Shown here one piece after another: positions 6,499-18,300 of a DNA stretch of 22,353 nucleotides. Under the pieces are notes generated by a model. That model was not told where the DNA came from. It searched no databases and saw nothing but the letters and a program-made list of their open reading frames with translations. Source of the DNA: a virus. The stretch is taken from the IMG/VR virus record IMGVR_UViG_3300042465_006048, positions 1 to 22,353 of that record, one strand, 5' to 3'. How positions within the stretch are numbered: position 1 is the stretch's first letter; every line of letters starts with the position of its first letter. The translations under genes were made by a program, and so were the position numbers.

Positions 6499-8067
6499 AT
6501 GGCAAAAGGATTGGCAGCATTCGCGGTAGGCCTTGGCAGTGGCTACCTCACCGCCCAACAACGTGGACGCGATCAAGAGCGCCAGGACAGGCAAGACGCC
6601 CAAAATTCAGAGCTTCATGGCTTGCGTATGGATGAGGCGAATGCAGCCAAGAGCCTGCGCATGGGGCTGGCGGATGCCGTCAAGCCGGCCACGCTGAATG
6701 AAAGCGCGCCCACGCTGGCCATGGCGGATGGCACCAAAACAGCCTACGACAGCGCCGACACCGCGGGCTCAGACTTCCGGCAACTGCGCCGCAATGATGA
6801 GGCCACCGGGCAGCAGACCCTGGCACGCGCCACGCTGGCGGGTGGGGCGAATCTTCCGGGTGAGACAGTGGCCGCCGCACCCACGCCGGGGATTGCCTTA
6901 AACGGCAAGGCATTTGATGGTGACATCACCCAGGCCCGCGCAGCCCAGACCGCGTACAACACGCCCCAAGCTCAAGCGCAGCGCATTGGTACCGCCTACA
7001 GCGCCAACGGCAAGCCCCTGGAAGCCATGCAGTATCAGAAGTCAGTGGACGACATCGAGCAGGCCCGAAAAGATCGCTTCTCCAAGCTGCAAAGCGAAGG
7101 CGCAGTACGCACCGCGCGGGCCATGCTGTCAGGCAGCGCGGACGATGTATTCAGGACATTCAACGCACAAGGCAAATCCAAGCTGAAGGAGGCGCCCACG
7201 GTCACCACCGAGGATGTGGAGATGCCCGGCATTGGCAAGGTGAAAAACCACATTTTCAGCGGCACCCTCATTGATGAGAGTGGGCAGGAAAAGCCGTTCA
7301 CCATGAGCAGCCACGATGCCAATATGGCCCTGATGAACTACAAGGACATGCTGGAGGTGCAGCGCAAGGGGTTATCCGGCGAGGGTATTGCTGAGCACCG
7401 GGCTGGATTGCTTGATCTCAAGGGCGAGCAAATCAAACTTCAAAACGAATTAGGACTGGCACGCATTGAGGCGGCCAAGAACAAGGCGGGCGCCAGTGGC
7501 CAGCCAACCCGCGAAGAGCGCCTACGTTACACCAGCCTGTTCCAAGATGCGGGACGGCAAGCCACCCAGGCTCAGAAATCTATCAGCGCCCTGTTGAAAG
7601 ACCCGCTGTTTGCGATTGGCCTGAAACAGAATCCCAACGGCCCGGAAGCCCAAGAGATGAACGCGCTCAAAGAAGCATTGAAGCGCCACAACGAAGAGCG
7701 AACGCTTTACCAAGGCATGCTGGTCGAGTCCCAAACAACCGGCGCAGCGTCCGCGCCTGGTAATGCTTCGCCATCCGCTACCAAAGTACCCGCCCAAGTG
7801 CAGCAGGCCCGCGACGGTGACCGCCTTGGCATCCTAAATGCCGAACTCAAAAAAGCGACCGAGCAAGGCAATCAAGGCGACATTGACTCGCTGACCCGTG
7901 AGATTGGCCGGGAGAAACCAGCCAAACCGGGGTTGGCCGACCAAAACACTCCACCAAAGCCGGTTGCCAAGGCGACCGCAAAAACACCATCTACCGGTGA
8001 AGTCCGTGGCGGCTATCGGTTCAAAGGTGGCAATCCAGCAGACAAAAAGAATTGGGAGCAAATCTAA
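6499..8067 (+). CDS. Probable internal virion / DNA-ejection protein
   Basis: A 522-residue protein with AAGGA at 6488-6492 before its ATG. The N-terminus (about residues 1-20) is small-residue rich and mildly hydrophobic. It is followed by a long charged helix (RGRDQERQDRQDAQ), Ala/Gln-rich stretches, a more structured centre (about residues 225-285), another helical block (about 290-420) and a low-complexity Pro/Lys/Ala tail. No enzyme motif is visible. Composition and position between the S74 protein and the giant polyvalent gene resemble T7 gp15-like ejection proteins. Its stop overlaps the giant gene's start (TAATG at 8065-8069), indicating stoichiometric, coupled translation. Its last residues (NWEQI) echo the PWEQY motif near the start of the giant protein. 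Confidence 0.65.
   Translation: MAKGLAAFAVGLGSGYLTAQQRGRDQERQDRQDAQNSELHGLRMDEANAAKSLRMGLADAVKPATLNESAPTLAMADGTKTAYDSADTAGSDFRQLRRNDEATGQQTLARATLAGGANLPGETVAAAPTPGIALNGKAFDGDITQARAAQTAYNTPQAQAQRIGTAYSANGKPLEAMQYQKSVDDIEQARKDRFSKLQSEGAVRTARAMLSGSADDVFRTFNAQGKSKLKEAPTVTTEDVEMPGIGKVKNHIFSGTLIDESGQEKPFTMSSHDANMALMNYKDMLEVQRKGLSGEGIAEHRAGLLDLKGEQIKLQNELGLARIEAAKNKAGASGQPTREERLRYTSLFQDAGRQATQAQKSISALLKDPLFAIGLKQNPNGPEAQEMNALKEALKRHNEERTLYQGMLVESQTTGAASAPGNASPSATKVPAQVQQARDGDRLGILNAELKKATEQGNQGDIDSLTREIGREKPAKPGLADQNTPPKPVAKATAKTPSTGEVRGGYRFKGGNPADKKNWEQI
8054..8058 (+). promoter_or_regulatory. Ribosome binding site of the giant gene
   Basis: GGGAG lies eight bases before the ATG at 8067, inside the end of the previous gene. 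It is part of a ten-base sequence, TTGGGAGCAA (8052-8061), repeated exactly at 8111-8120. Confidence 0.6.
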
Positions 8068-9340
8068 TGGCTAAGCCCTGGGAAGAATTTTCTAGTCAAG
8101 AGCAATCCCCTTGGGAGCAATACGCCGGCACCGAGGCGGACGATGGAAGCCGCGACCTGCCAGACGATATTAAGCCGTCCACAGCAGGAGCAGGGCGAGG
8201 GATTACCCGGCCCGCCATGGGATTGGCAGACGCACGCCCCAGCACAGCACCGGCACCGTCTGCCGCGGCGCCCGCCAAAGTCCGCAGTGGCTCCGTGTTG
8301 GAAAACGTCACTCTGGATGATCCCCAGCTTGACCCGGAGCTAAACCGTCAGGCCATGCTGCAGTCGCGCAGCCCGAATTCGGTGATGTTCACAGCTGGAC
8401 GAGGAAAGCAGGAGGCTGATCAGGCAATCGAACAAGGCGCTAAGCTAGAGGCGCTGGCAAAAAAAGGCCGGTATGACTCCGTGCCCGACATGCTGACGGC
8501 CCAAACTGAATCAGCAAATCGTAAAAAGTTCGCCAAAGAGAATCCAAACATTGGCGCGGTAGCCTCCGGTGCTGCCAATATGCTGAAGGGCTCCATCAAC
8601 GCGCCGAGCGCGATGGCTGGCTTTGTGAATAAGACGGTTGTTGACCCGGTTTTAGGGGCGGTTGGGGCTAACCCCATGCCAAACGCCCCTATTGCTCCGG
8701 GCACAGACGAATTGAGCGCCATGGCTGGCGACTACATGCCAGCGGTTGCCAAGCTGCCAATGGGGAAGGCATGGGACTCGGGCGTTTTTGGTGAATGGCT
8801 GGCTGCCAATGTATCAGCTCAGGTTCCACAAATTGGCGGGCAAATCGTTGGCGTCATGAATCCCGCCATGCGCGGGGCAATTCTCCCAACAATGGGCGCT
8901 CAAGCTGCTGGCGGTAGCTTTGCCGAGGGGGATGACCCGCGCGTGGCGGTTGCAAAAGGCGTGCTTGAAGTGCTCTCCGAAGGGGCTTCGTTTGGTGTGG
9001 CGGACAAGATCAAAGACGCCATCATGAAGCTGCCGCAAAGCGCCCAACAGGCGGTGTTTGCCAATATTGCCAAGCGATCTTTGGCAGTCGGTGGAGCGGT
9101 CACCGGTCAAATGCTTGCTGGAGCCGTAGAGGAAACAACCGCTCAAATTGGCGGGAATGCCTTAGACATTTATGCATCAGGCAAAGACAAGCCCCTGATG
9201 GACAAGGTGGATGAGTCGGCAGTGATTGGTGCGTTTGCATCAGCTGGCATGAGCCTGCCCAACACCGTGACAGCGCTTCAGGACAACTCGCCACAAGCGC
9301 AAGTGGCGCGAGAATTGTCCCGCACACTTGACGGCGGCAG
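8067..9340 (+). other. Giant protein: N-terminal ejection-like region
   Basis: Residues 1-425 begin with two Pro-Trp-Glu motifs (PWEEF at 4-8, PWEQY at 15-19), a style seen at the N-termini of large podovirus ejection proteins. A long stretch follows (about 160-410) rich in Gly, Ala, Val and Met with amphipathic helices and no charged clusters. Examples are the ASGAANML, GGQIVGVMNPAMRGAILP, SLAVGGAVTGQMLAGAVEETTAQ and VIGAFASAGMSLP segments. I infer a membrane-interacting or trans-envelope part that lets the protein leave the virion ahead of, or with, DNA. No lytic transglycosylase motif is seen. Confidence 0.55.
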
Positions 9341-12300
9341 ATTCAAGGCCGCACCCAGCACACCCACCCCGGACCAGGGTACAACCCCTGAGCAACTAGC
9401 CCGCCAAAAAGGCTTCTTGGCCCGCGAGCAGCGCATCAAGACCCTGACCGAAGCCGGCGACACCGCCACGGCCGACCTGTTGCAGAAGAAGCACGACCGC
9501 CAGACCGCGATTGAAGAGGTGGACGGCGAGCTGCAGCGCATGCCCAGCACGCCAGAATTCGCCAACAACTACCGCAACCTGCGCGGCACGGGCATGAAAC
9601 CCGCCGAGGCTGCAGCCCGATCCGCGGTGACCACCACATTCCAAGGCGCAGCCGTTGCGGCCGGCATCCCTGATGCTGCAATGGCGACCGCATTGGAGAA
9701 GGCCAACGGCATGCCGCTGGACGAGGTGCCCGCCTTCTTGCAGAAGTTCACCGCTGCCCTGGAAAAACGTGGACTGGCCCAGCCGGGTGCCGTCAACTTG
9801 GGTGAACAGCTTGAGGCGGCCCGTGATGATGCGATTGAGGCCGCCATGGGCGCGGTGTATCAGCAGGGTGATATTCGCAATGACATGAATGATGTTCTGG
9901 CCATGGAGGGGCGGGGCGCGCCTGAAGCGGTGGATTTGCAGCCTAATCAGCCTCTAGCCGCTGAATCAATTGCACCGGTAGCTACTGAAAATATAGCGCC
10001 TGCACAAGCACCGGATGTGCAAGACGATGTTGAGCGCGCTCGGATGGAAAAGGCATATGGAAAACCAGCGCTGAGAGCCAGATATGAAGCTGACGGTGGT
10101 TTCAACTTCAATGAAAATAATGATGGAAGTATTGAGGCCTCTACGAGTGCAGTCAACGGATTCCCAGAAGGCGATGTGAAAGGGCTGAACGTCCGATTGA
10201 ATTTAACGCCACAAGAAAAGAAAGCTTTGAAGGCTGCCAATGCAGACTTTGAACTTGCGGACACGCCAGAAGAAAAGTCAGAAGCAATGACAGCCAAGCG
10301 AAATGCACTTCGTCCCGCCGTGGAACGGGCGCTGCAAGACGATAACAGCACCCCGTCAGCCGCCACCCAAAGCGCACAGCCAGCCGCACCAGTTACGCAA
10401 CCTGCACAGCCTGTCACGGGTGAAGGGGCCGGGGGTTCCCAGCCGACGCAGGTTGCTCCAAAACCAGCCCCCAAGCCTTTCGCAGAACTGCCCGACCTCG
10501 ACCCTGAGCAGCAGCAGCAACTGGACAGCGACCTTTCCGACGCCAACGAGCGCGAGTACCAGCAAAGCGTCAAAGAGAGCATTCAGGTGCGCCTGGGCCT
10601 GATCAAGCCCACAGAGACGGACCAGAAGAAAACACCCTTCAAAACCTTCCTGCGCCAGTACGGCATTGCGCCTGTGCACACCAGCGACATTGCAGGCAAG
10701 AACCGGTTTAAGGCGAACAACATGCTGCCGGCCACCTTTCGCAAAGGCGGGCTGGACCTGGATTCACTGGTAGAGCGTGCGATTGAACGCGGATTCATGA
10801 CCGAGGCCGACCGGGGCGACCAGGGCAAGCTGATCAGCATGATTCAAAGCGAGATCGCGGGCGATGCTCAAGTGTCCACCGAGTTTGCGGACGATGACGC
10901 AGCCGCGCAGACCGAGCGGGCGCAGCGCATGGAGATCGAGGGCCAAGCCGATAAGCTGGGCCTGCCGTACAGCACCGACACCAGCACCGACCAACTGGCG
11001 AGCATGGTCAACCGTGTGCAGCGGCGCATGGAAAAAGAGGTGGACGTGAGCTACAACGGGCGGGGCTCGCTGAAATCTGAGCGCGTGCTGGCCAATGCGC
11101 GTGAAGTCGCTGCACGGATTGAGCGCAAGCGGTCACAATACCGACGCGATCTGGCTGAGTTTGAGCGGGCAACCATTGCCGAGCAGGATGCAGTCCTTGA
11201 AATTCTGACGGATGATGATGGCTACCCCATGATCGTGCGCGGTGCCGACATCAGTGCGCTGGAGCAATGGCTTCAGGAAAACCAACAATGGGACAACGGA
11301 TATGAAACTGACAGCAGAGCAAATCAGGATTCGGGACAAACTGGCGCACCTGTCGCCGGAGTCTCGCAAGAAGGTGTTGGAAATGGCGCGCAAGCTGGCC
11401 CCCAAGAACAACGACGAGGCAATGAAGCACCGGATGCAGGCCAAGAAGGCAGCGAAGGCTTAACCGCGCCCACCCGCGCCGATGTCCTGGCGCAGCAGGA
11501 GCGCACCGAAAACGCGCAAGCACTGGATGACCGGGCGCAGATTGATGCCGAGGCTTCACGCCAGACCCTGACCCGCCAGAATGCGCCCGAGCAGCGCCGC
11601 GACACCAGTGTCGATATGTTTGGCGAAGAAAAGGCTGTGCTGGAAAGCGCCAAGAAAGACGCAGACGCAGCGGCCAAGAACGAGGCCGCCAAAGACCCGA
11701 ACCAGACGGGCATGTTTGATGAGCCTGCGGAGCCCGAAGCGCAGGCCGAGCCAACCGAGATTAACTACAACGGCACCCGCATTTATCAATCCAAGATCAA
11801 ATTGGCGGATGGTGCAGAACCATCTATTCGATGGACAGTCGAGTCACAAGAAAACAAGGCCCTGAAATCTGATGGCAAGCGCGCCATTGGTGGTGACTCA
11901 TTGCATTCAACATTGCCAGAAGCCAAGAAGGCCGCTGATTTTGAGGCAGCAAAGTACAAGCAAGACCAAGAGCGCAAGGCCAAACTGGACGCCGAAAGCA
12001 ATGCCACACAGGAGGCCGCACAAGCCAAGAAGGACGCCAACAAAGATAAGTCGCTTTCTGAAATAAAGGCTGAGCAGTTCCTTGCTCAAGATGTTCGCAA
12101 TGGCGCGACGGGCGAGGTTACATCAAGGGCCGAATGGGTGCGAGCTAAGATTGAAGCAGGGGAAAAGCCGACTACTCAGATGGTTGACAAGATCAAGCCA
12201 ATGACGCGCACCGCATACAACCGAGCGAGCAACCAAGAGCAATCGGCGCACGAAAAGAAGATCAAAGACGGCGGGAAAGTACCCGAATACTCAATCGGTG

Positions 12301-15300
12301 ATTTTGTTGTTACCAAGACAGAATACGACTACGCGCAGTCATTGAGCGATTCGTTTGCAGCAAAGCCCGCACCAAAAGCAGATCGAATCCCAAAATCCCT
12401 TATTGATCTTGGCTTCGAGTTGCTGCCGGCCACCCGTACAGGTGGAGCGCAGAACGAGGCAACCTGGACAAGCTCAAAAACTGCCCCATACACGCGGATC
12501 AGCGTCGCGCACACGCCAAATCCAAACGCATTCCGGGTGACATTGGGCGGCCGCATGGTTGGCCCATTTGGAGAAAACGCACTGCCGACAAAAGACGTTG
12601 GAACATTCACCACTGAACAGGCTTTGATTGACGCCATCAAGCCGATCATTGGTGAGTCTGCACCCGCCAAGGCAGAGACAGCCCCCGCGTGGCACACCAA
12701 GCTACCAGAAACCGGCGTGGCCTTCAAGCTGGGCGACGAGAAAGTGGACGGCTCACGCAGCGCGATCGGACGCATTGCCCAAGAAGCTGCTGAAGCCATC
12801 ACTCAAATTCAGAACCTGAACGGTGGCAAGATGTACGCCTATGTGCTGCCATCGACGGCAACCGAGCACGGCGCCCTACGCTTGCTGCCAGAAGATCAGA
12901 CGCCGCCTGCACCCTGGAAGATGGCCACGGGCGAGGGGCTGCGAACCGGGTTCATGACCGGGGATCAGTTGACTGCCAAGCTGCGCGAGATTCTGCAAAG
13001 CCAGCCTGTGCTGACCAGTGGTGACAACAAAGCCATGGCCGAGGCCTTGACCAGCCCACCGAAGGCGAGAGCAGTCAAGCCGGCCCAGCCAGCCGCACCA
13101 GCCCAGCCCGCAGCCAAGGCCCCAAGCCCTGAAGAACTGCGCGCCCAGGCTGACCTGATGGCTGCACTGGCCGACCTGGGTGACATCTTTGGCAAAAACA
13201 CCCGCATGAACATGATGCCCGAGCAGGAGGCCAAGATTCTGCCGGTGATGGTGAAGCTGTTTGATGCCGCTTTCCGCATTGGTTACATCAAGTTCAAGGA
13301 TGCCGCCAAGTTCACTTTGGACAAGATTCGCGCCGCATTGGGAAGTGATGTGGCCGATGACATCACCCTGGAGCACCTGCAGGGCGCCTACATTTCCATG
13401 TCAAGCGGGAAAACTGGCGTGGATGGCATTCGTGCCGTGAGCAACATTGAATCAAAATCAGAGGTCGAGGCGCATACTGCCCAGACCGAAAACGAACGCA
13501 CCGGAGAATCAAATGCACCAAGTACCGACAGCCGTGTGGAACGAGATCGCCAAGGCGCAGCCACTGAGTCAACCGTGGGCGACTCTGTTTCGCCTGAGCC
13601 CGGAGGAACTGACCAAGCAGCTGCCAAAACTGGTGGACGATCCAATCGAGGCGCAGGGCGCGGACAACTCGACGGTGTTGGCTTATCGTCTGGTGGCACC
13701 GTTACTGCAGGAAACGGAGGCGATCAGCGCGTACCTGGAAGAGACGCAGAATCTGAACTTGCGAGCGTCACTGCCGGAGATCAATTCAGTGAACGAGGCG
13801 CTTCTATTGGCATCAGCGGAATACCGCCTGAACCCATCCCAGCAAAGTCTGTTGCGAAAGCTGCTCAATCGTTTGATGACGCCCTGACCAAAAGCCGCGC
13901 ACAGAAGGCGGCCGCCAACGTCAAGCCCATCACGGGCGATCTGCAGAACATCAGGGACACACTGCCCCAGCTGCTGCCCAACCAGCAGGAAGATGTGCAC
14001 CTGGCCGAACAGCGCTTTGCCAAGGCAGACGGCTACGGCATGTTGTTCACCAATGGCACGGGCACGGGCAAGACCTTCAGCGGACTGGGCATCATCAAAC
14101 GCCATGAGCTGCAGGGCAAGACAAACACCCTGATTCTGGCGCCAGACACCAAGATTGCATCCGACTGGATCAAGTCGGGCAAGCTGCTGGGCCTGAACAT
14201 CACAGAACTGGCCGACACCAAAGACGCGGGCAAGGGCATTGTCATCACGACCTATGCCAACATTGGGGCCAATGACGCTGTGGCCACGCGCCAATGGGAT
14301 TTGGTGGTGGCCGATGAGGCGCACACGCTGATGCAGGACAAGGACGGCACGCCGACCAGCTACCTATACAACTTGCGCGCGATCACCTATCACCCGAACG
14401 GCGCCGGCATCCGCCACACCATGCTGAACCGCGACAAGTTGGACAAAGCCAAGGCTCTGGGCGATGAGATTGAATCGCTTGAGCGCATGGTGGCCGCTGA
14501 TAGCACCACGGATGCCCAGCGAAACACCTGGGAATCCAAGAGCGAGGCGCTTCAAAAGGAGTTGGCCGACCTGCGTAAAGCCCTGTTTGAATCTCAGAAA
14601 GCCATGACAGCCGAAGTGGCCGCGCGCCAGGGTGCCACACGCCCCCGCCTGGTGGCCTTGTCCGCTACCCCATTCGCCTATGAAAAGACCATCGACTGGG
14701 GGAATGGCTACCTGTTCGATTACAACGAAGGCCGGGGCGACGAGAGCAAGGAATTCCGGGGCTACAACGTGGGGAGCAACCGCGAGCAGTATTTCATGCA
14801 GCACTTTGGCTACTCCATGCGCGTGGGAAAGATGACCACCCCCGACGCCCGGGTGGACAGCGGCCTGATGCAACGCCAGTGGAATGGCAACCTGAAGAAA
14901 TCCGGCTCCCTGTCTGGGCGTATGCTGGACGTGGTGCCTGACTACGATCGGCGCTTTGTAATGGTAGATTCAGCCATTGGTAGCCGAATTGATGAAGCCC
15001 TTGAATGGCTGACCGAGCAGCGGCGGGCAGCCAAAACGGATGATGATGGGTTTTCGGTGTTGTCGGATGCCATCAACGATCAGTTTAAGTACCTGCAAAA
15101 GCGCTATCTGCTGGAGGCCATCAAAGCCACTGAGGTGATCCCAATTGTGAAAGCTCACCTAGCCCTGGGCCGCAAGGTGGTGGTGTTTCACGACTACAAG
15201 AGAGGCGGGGGATTTAACCCCTTCGCCATCACCCCAGGCAGCGCAGTCGCCAATGCCGGGGCAGCGCAGGCCATCAAAGCATCCAACTTCAATGAAGCGC

Positions 15301-18300
15301 TGGCCGCCTTCAATGCCAAGTTTAGCGATCTGGTGAACTCCAATCTTGGCTCAATGGATTTTCCCATTGAGATTTTCAGCCGGGAACTGCCGCAGACGTT
15401 GCTGATCAATGGTGACGAAAAGAAATCGGACCTACTCAAACGCTATGAGTTGTTCCAAGATGACGCCAGCGGCCCTCAGGTCATGCTGGTGCAATCCGCC
15501 AAGAACAAGGGCTGGAGCGGGCACGACACCACGGGCAAACACCAGCGCGTGCTGATCAACCTGGGCCAGCCCACAGCCCCCACCACAGCGATTCAGCAAG
15601 AAGGTCGCATTTACCGCACTGGGCAGGCATCCGACGCGATCATGCGCTACCTGAACACCGGCACAAGCTGGGAGCGCTTGACGTTCGCCCGCGACATTGC
15701 TGGGCGGGCCAGCACGGCCGAGAACCTGGGCATGGGCGAGATGGCGCGCGCGCTGAAGGATTCATTCATCCAGTCGTTTGAGGAATCCGACACCTACGCC
15801 CCCGGCCATGAGGGCGAGGGCAAGGGAGGCAAGGAGCGCGACAAGGCGGCCAACGATGCAGTGACCGAGTACGACCGCGCCAAGTCGATGTACTTTGCCA
15901 CCCAGAAGAAGAACAGTCAGACCAAGGCGAAGGAGGGTGTGGACTACTTCGCCACCCCGGAGCCCGTGGGCCTGAAAATGGTGCAATGGTTGGACGCCCG
16001 GCCAGATGAATCCACCCTGGAGCCCAGCGCGGGCCATGGTGCCATCTCCCGCTGGCTGCCTGATGTGACCAAGCGCACGGTGGTGGAGCCGAGTCTGGCG
16101 CTACGCTCGCGCCTGGCGCTGGCCATGAACCCGAACGAGGACCGCATCATTGCCGGCACGTTTGAGGACTTGGATGTGACCAACAAGTATGACGGGATCG
16201 TGATGAACCCGCCATTTGGCACGGCTGGCCGCACGGCGGTGGATCACATTGCCAAGGCGGCAACCCACTTGCGCGACGGCGGCCGGATTGTCGCGCTGCT
16301 GCCTATGGGATCGGCCACGGCCAAGTTCGACAAGTGGTTTTATGAGTCGAGCGAGAAGCCGGTTAAGCCATTGCTCACACACCCAACGCACGGACCCATC
16401 TACAAAGGCGATACCGTAACGTCGCGGGCCGGGTTCATCCCCAATTCGAGCACCGGAATATCGGTTGATTCAATTCGTGACGGCGTGCTGCAAACCAAGG
16501 TGACGGCCTTCGGACGGTCTTACCTGACCTCGATCACGCCAGAATCCATTACCGGAGTGAAGCCAACCGGCAAGCGCACCGAGTCATTCAAGCCAGCCGA
16601 AGGCCTGCACCTGGTGGCGAGCATCCAGCTGCCCCAAGTCACCTTTGAGCGGGCGGGAACGGCAGTGGCTACCCGGATCGTGGTGATTGAGAAGCAAACG
16701 GACAGCGCAAAGGCGCCCGCCAGTGGCTTGCAAGACCGCGATCTCTCAGGCATCACAGACATCACCGAGTTGTTCAATCGACTGGAGAACATTGAGATGC
16801 CAAGGCGGGACGTTGCCGCTGTGGCTGAACCCGCAGCGCCCGCCAAGGCAGAAAAGCCAGCCCGCGCACCCAAGCCCACGGCAGCACCAGCCGCAGCGGT
16901 AGGTGACCAGATCAGTATGGGCGGCAATCAATACCCGGTTGAGGTCTACACGACCAACGCCGGCAAGGACTTGCGCGGGGTCTGGGTGGGCTCCAAGGCC
17001 GAAGCCCTGAAGTACGGGCCAAGCACGTTCGAGAAGCGCGGAAAAGGCTTCTTTGTGCGGGAGCGGGATTTCCCGGCAGTTGTCAATGAGCCAGCAGCAG
17101 CCTACACTGTGGAGGCACCTCGCAAAAAGTACCCCAATGAAAACCAGTTTGAAATGTTCCTCGGTAGTGAGCCTGACGCAAGCCAGGCAGGACCAGCCGT
17201 TGAGGTATCCAGACGGGACGCTGTTGCCGCCATACAGGACCTACACGCCACCGGCTCCGTACTTGCTCAAGCCCTGTCAAGTGATTACGCTGCCCGCCAA
17301 AGAACCAACCTCATCGGGCAAACCGTAGGGAGTAGCGAGGACCTGGCGGTTCTGGCACAACTGTACCGTGATCCCCGGTTTGAGACGTTCCGGGTGATCT
17401 TCACCGGGATGGGTGGAAAAGTGGTGGCTCAGATTGGATTGACCAGCCGACTGCCAGGCTCAACCAACGCCATTGTCGGGGATGACATCGACATCTACCT
17501 GGATGACCTGTCCCGCACAGCCCGCCAGCGCGGGGCCTCCGGTTACTACCTGCTGCACAACCACCCCAGCGGCAACCCGACACCCAGCCGCGCCGACCAG
17601 ATGGCAACCAAAGAGTTTGATGTCCGCATGCCGGGGCTCAAGTTCAAGGGGCATGTGGTCATCGACACCAACCAGTATTCTGTGATCGCTGGCGATGGGA
17701 CTCACAAAACCTTTGACCACGACTTCGGGCAAGCCGATCCCATGACATCAAGCCAATGGGGAGGCATGACCTTCAGCGGCCCGCAAGATGTGATGGCTGT
17801 CGCCCGTCAAATGCAGGTAGATGAGGATGCCGTGACGCTGATCGTGACCAACAGCCAGTACAAGGTGATGAGTGTGACCACCATCCCGCATGCAGCCATC
17901 ACCACCGACAGCGCTGCAAACAAACTGATGCTGACCAAGGCCGCTTTGCAAGGAAAGGGCTCGCATCTGTTTGCCGTAGGCCGTAACGCGATGCTGTTGA
18001 CTCGATTGAGTGGCAGCGTGATGGATGCCATTTATGTGTCCGACACGGGAACCGTTGCCAGTTTGGGGGCTGTGAGTGCAATCAAAGCGGGTTCGCCTTT
18101 CCCGAATGACCGCCGAACACGCTTGAGCGCCGACACCAGCCCCGAGTTTGATTACCTGCGCCCGCAAACGGTGCAGCAAACCCAAGGGCAAAAGGTGGCT
18201 GAACCCGTGCGGTCGCAGACCGACACGCCCGCTTTCAAGGCGTGGTTTGGTGACAGCAAAGTGGTCAACAAGGACGGCACGCCCCGGGTGATGTATACGG

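Noticed and set aside
9947-10582. Minus-strand ORF of about 211 codons, Ser/Ala/Cys-rich
   Set aside because: Antisense of the giant gene's linker. Composition reflects reverse-complemented Pro/Ala/Gln codons.
10303-10602. + strand ORF of 99 codons in the +1 frame under the Pro/Ala/Gln linker
   Set aside because: The product is Pro/Ser/Arg/Gln-rich without helical pattern, and no ribosome site is evident. The giant frame keeps good codon bias on the far side, so it is treated as a shadow.
17053-17328. + strand ORF of 91 codons in the +1 frame of the giant gene between methylase and JAB
   Set aside because: Unlike nested ORFs A and B, its product is Pro/Ser/Thr/Gln-rich, with no good ribosome site, and the giant frame here looks normal.
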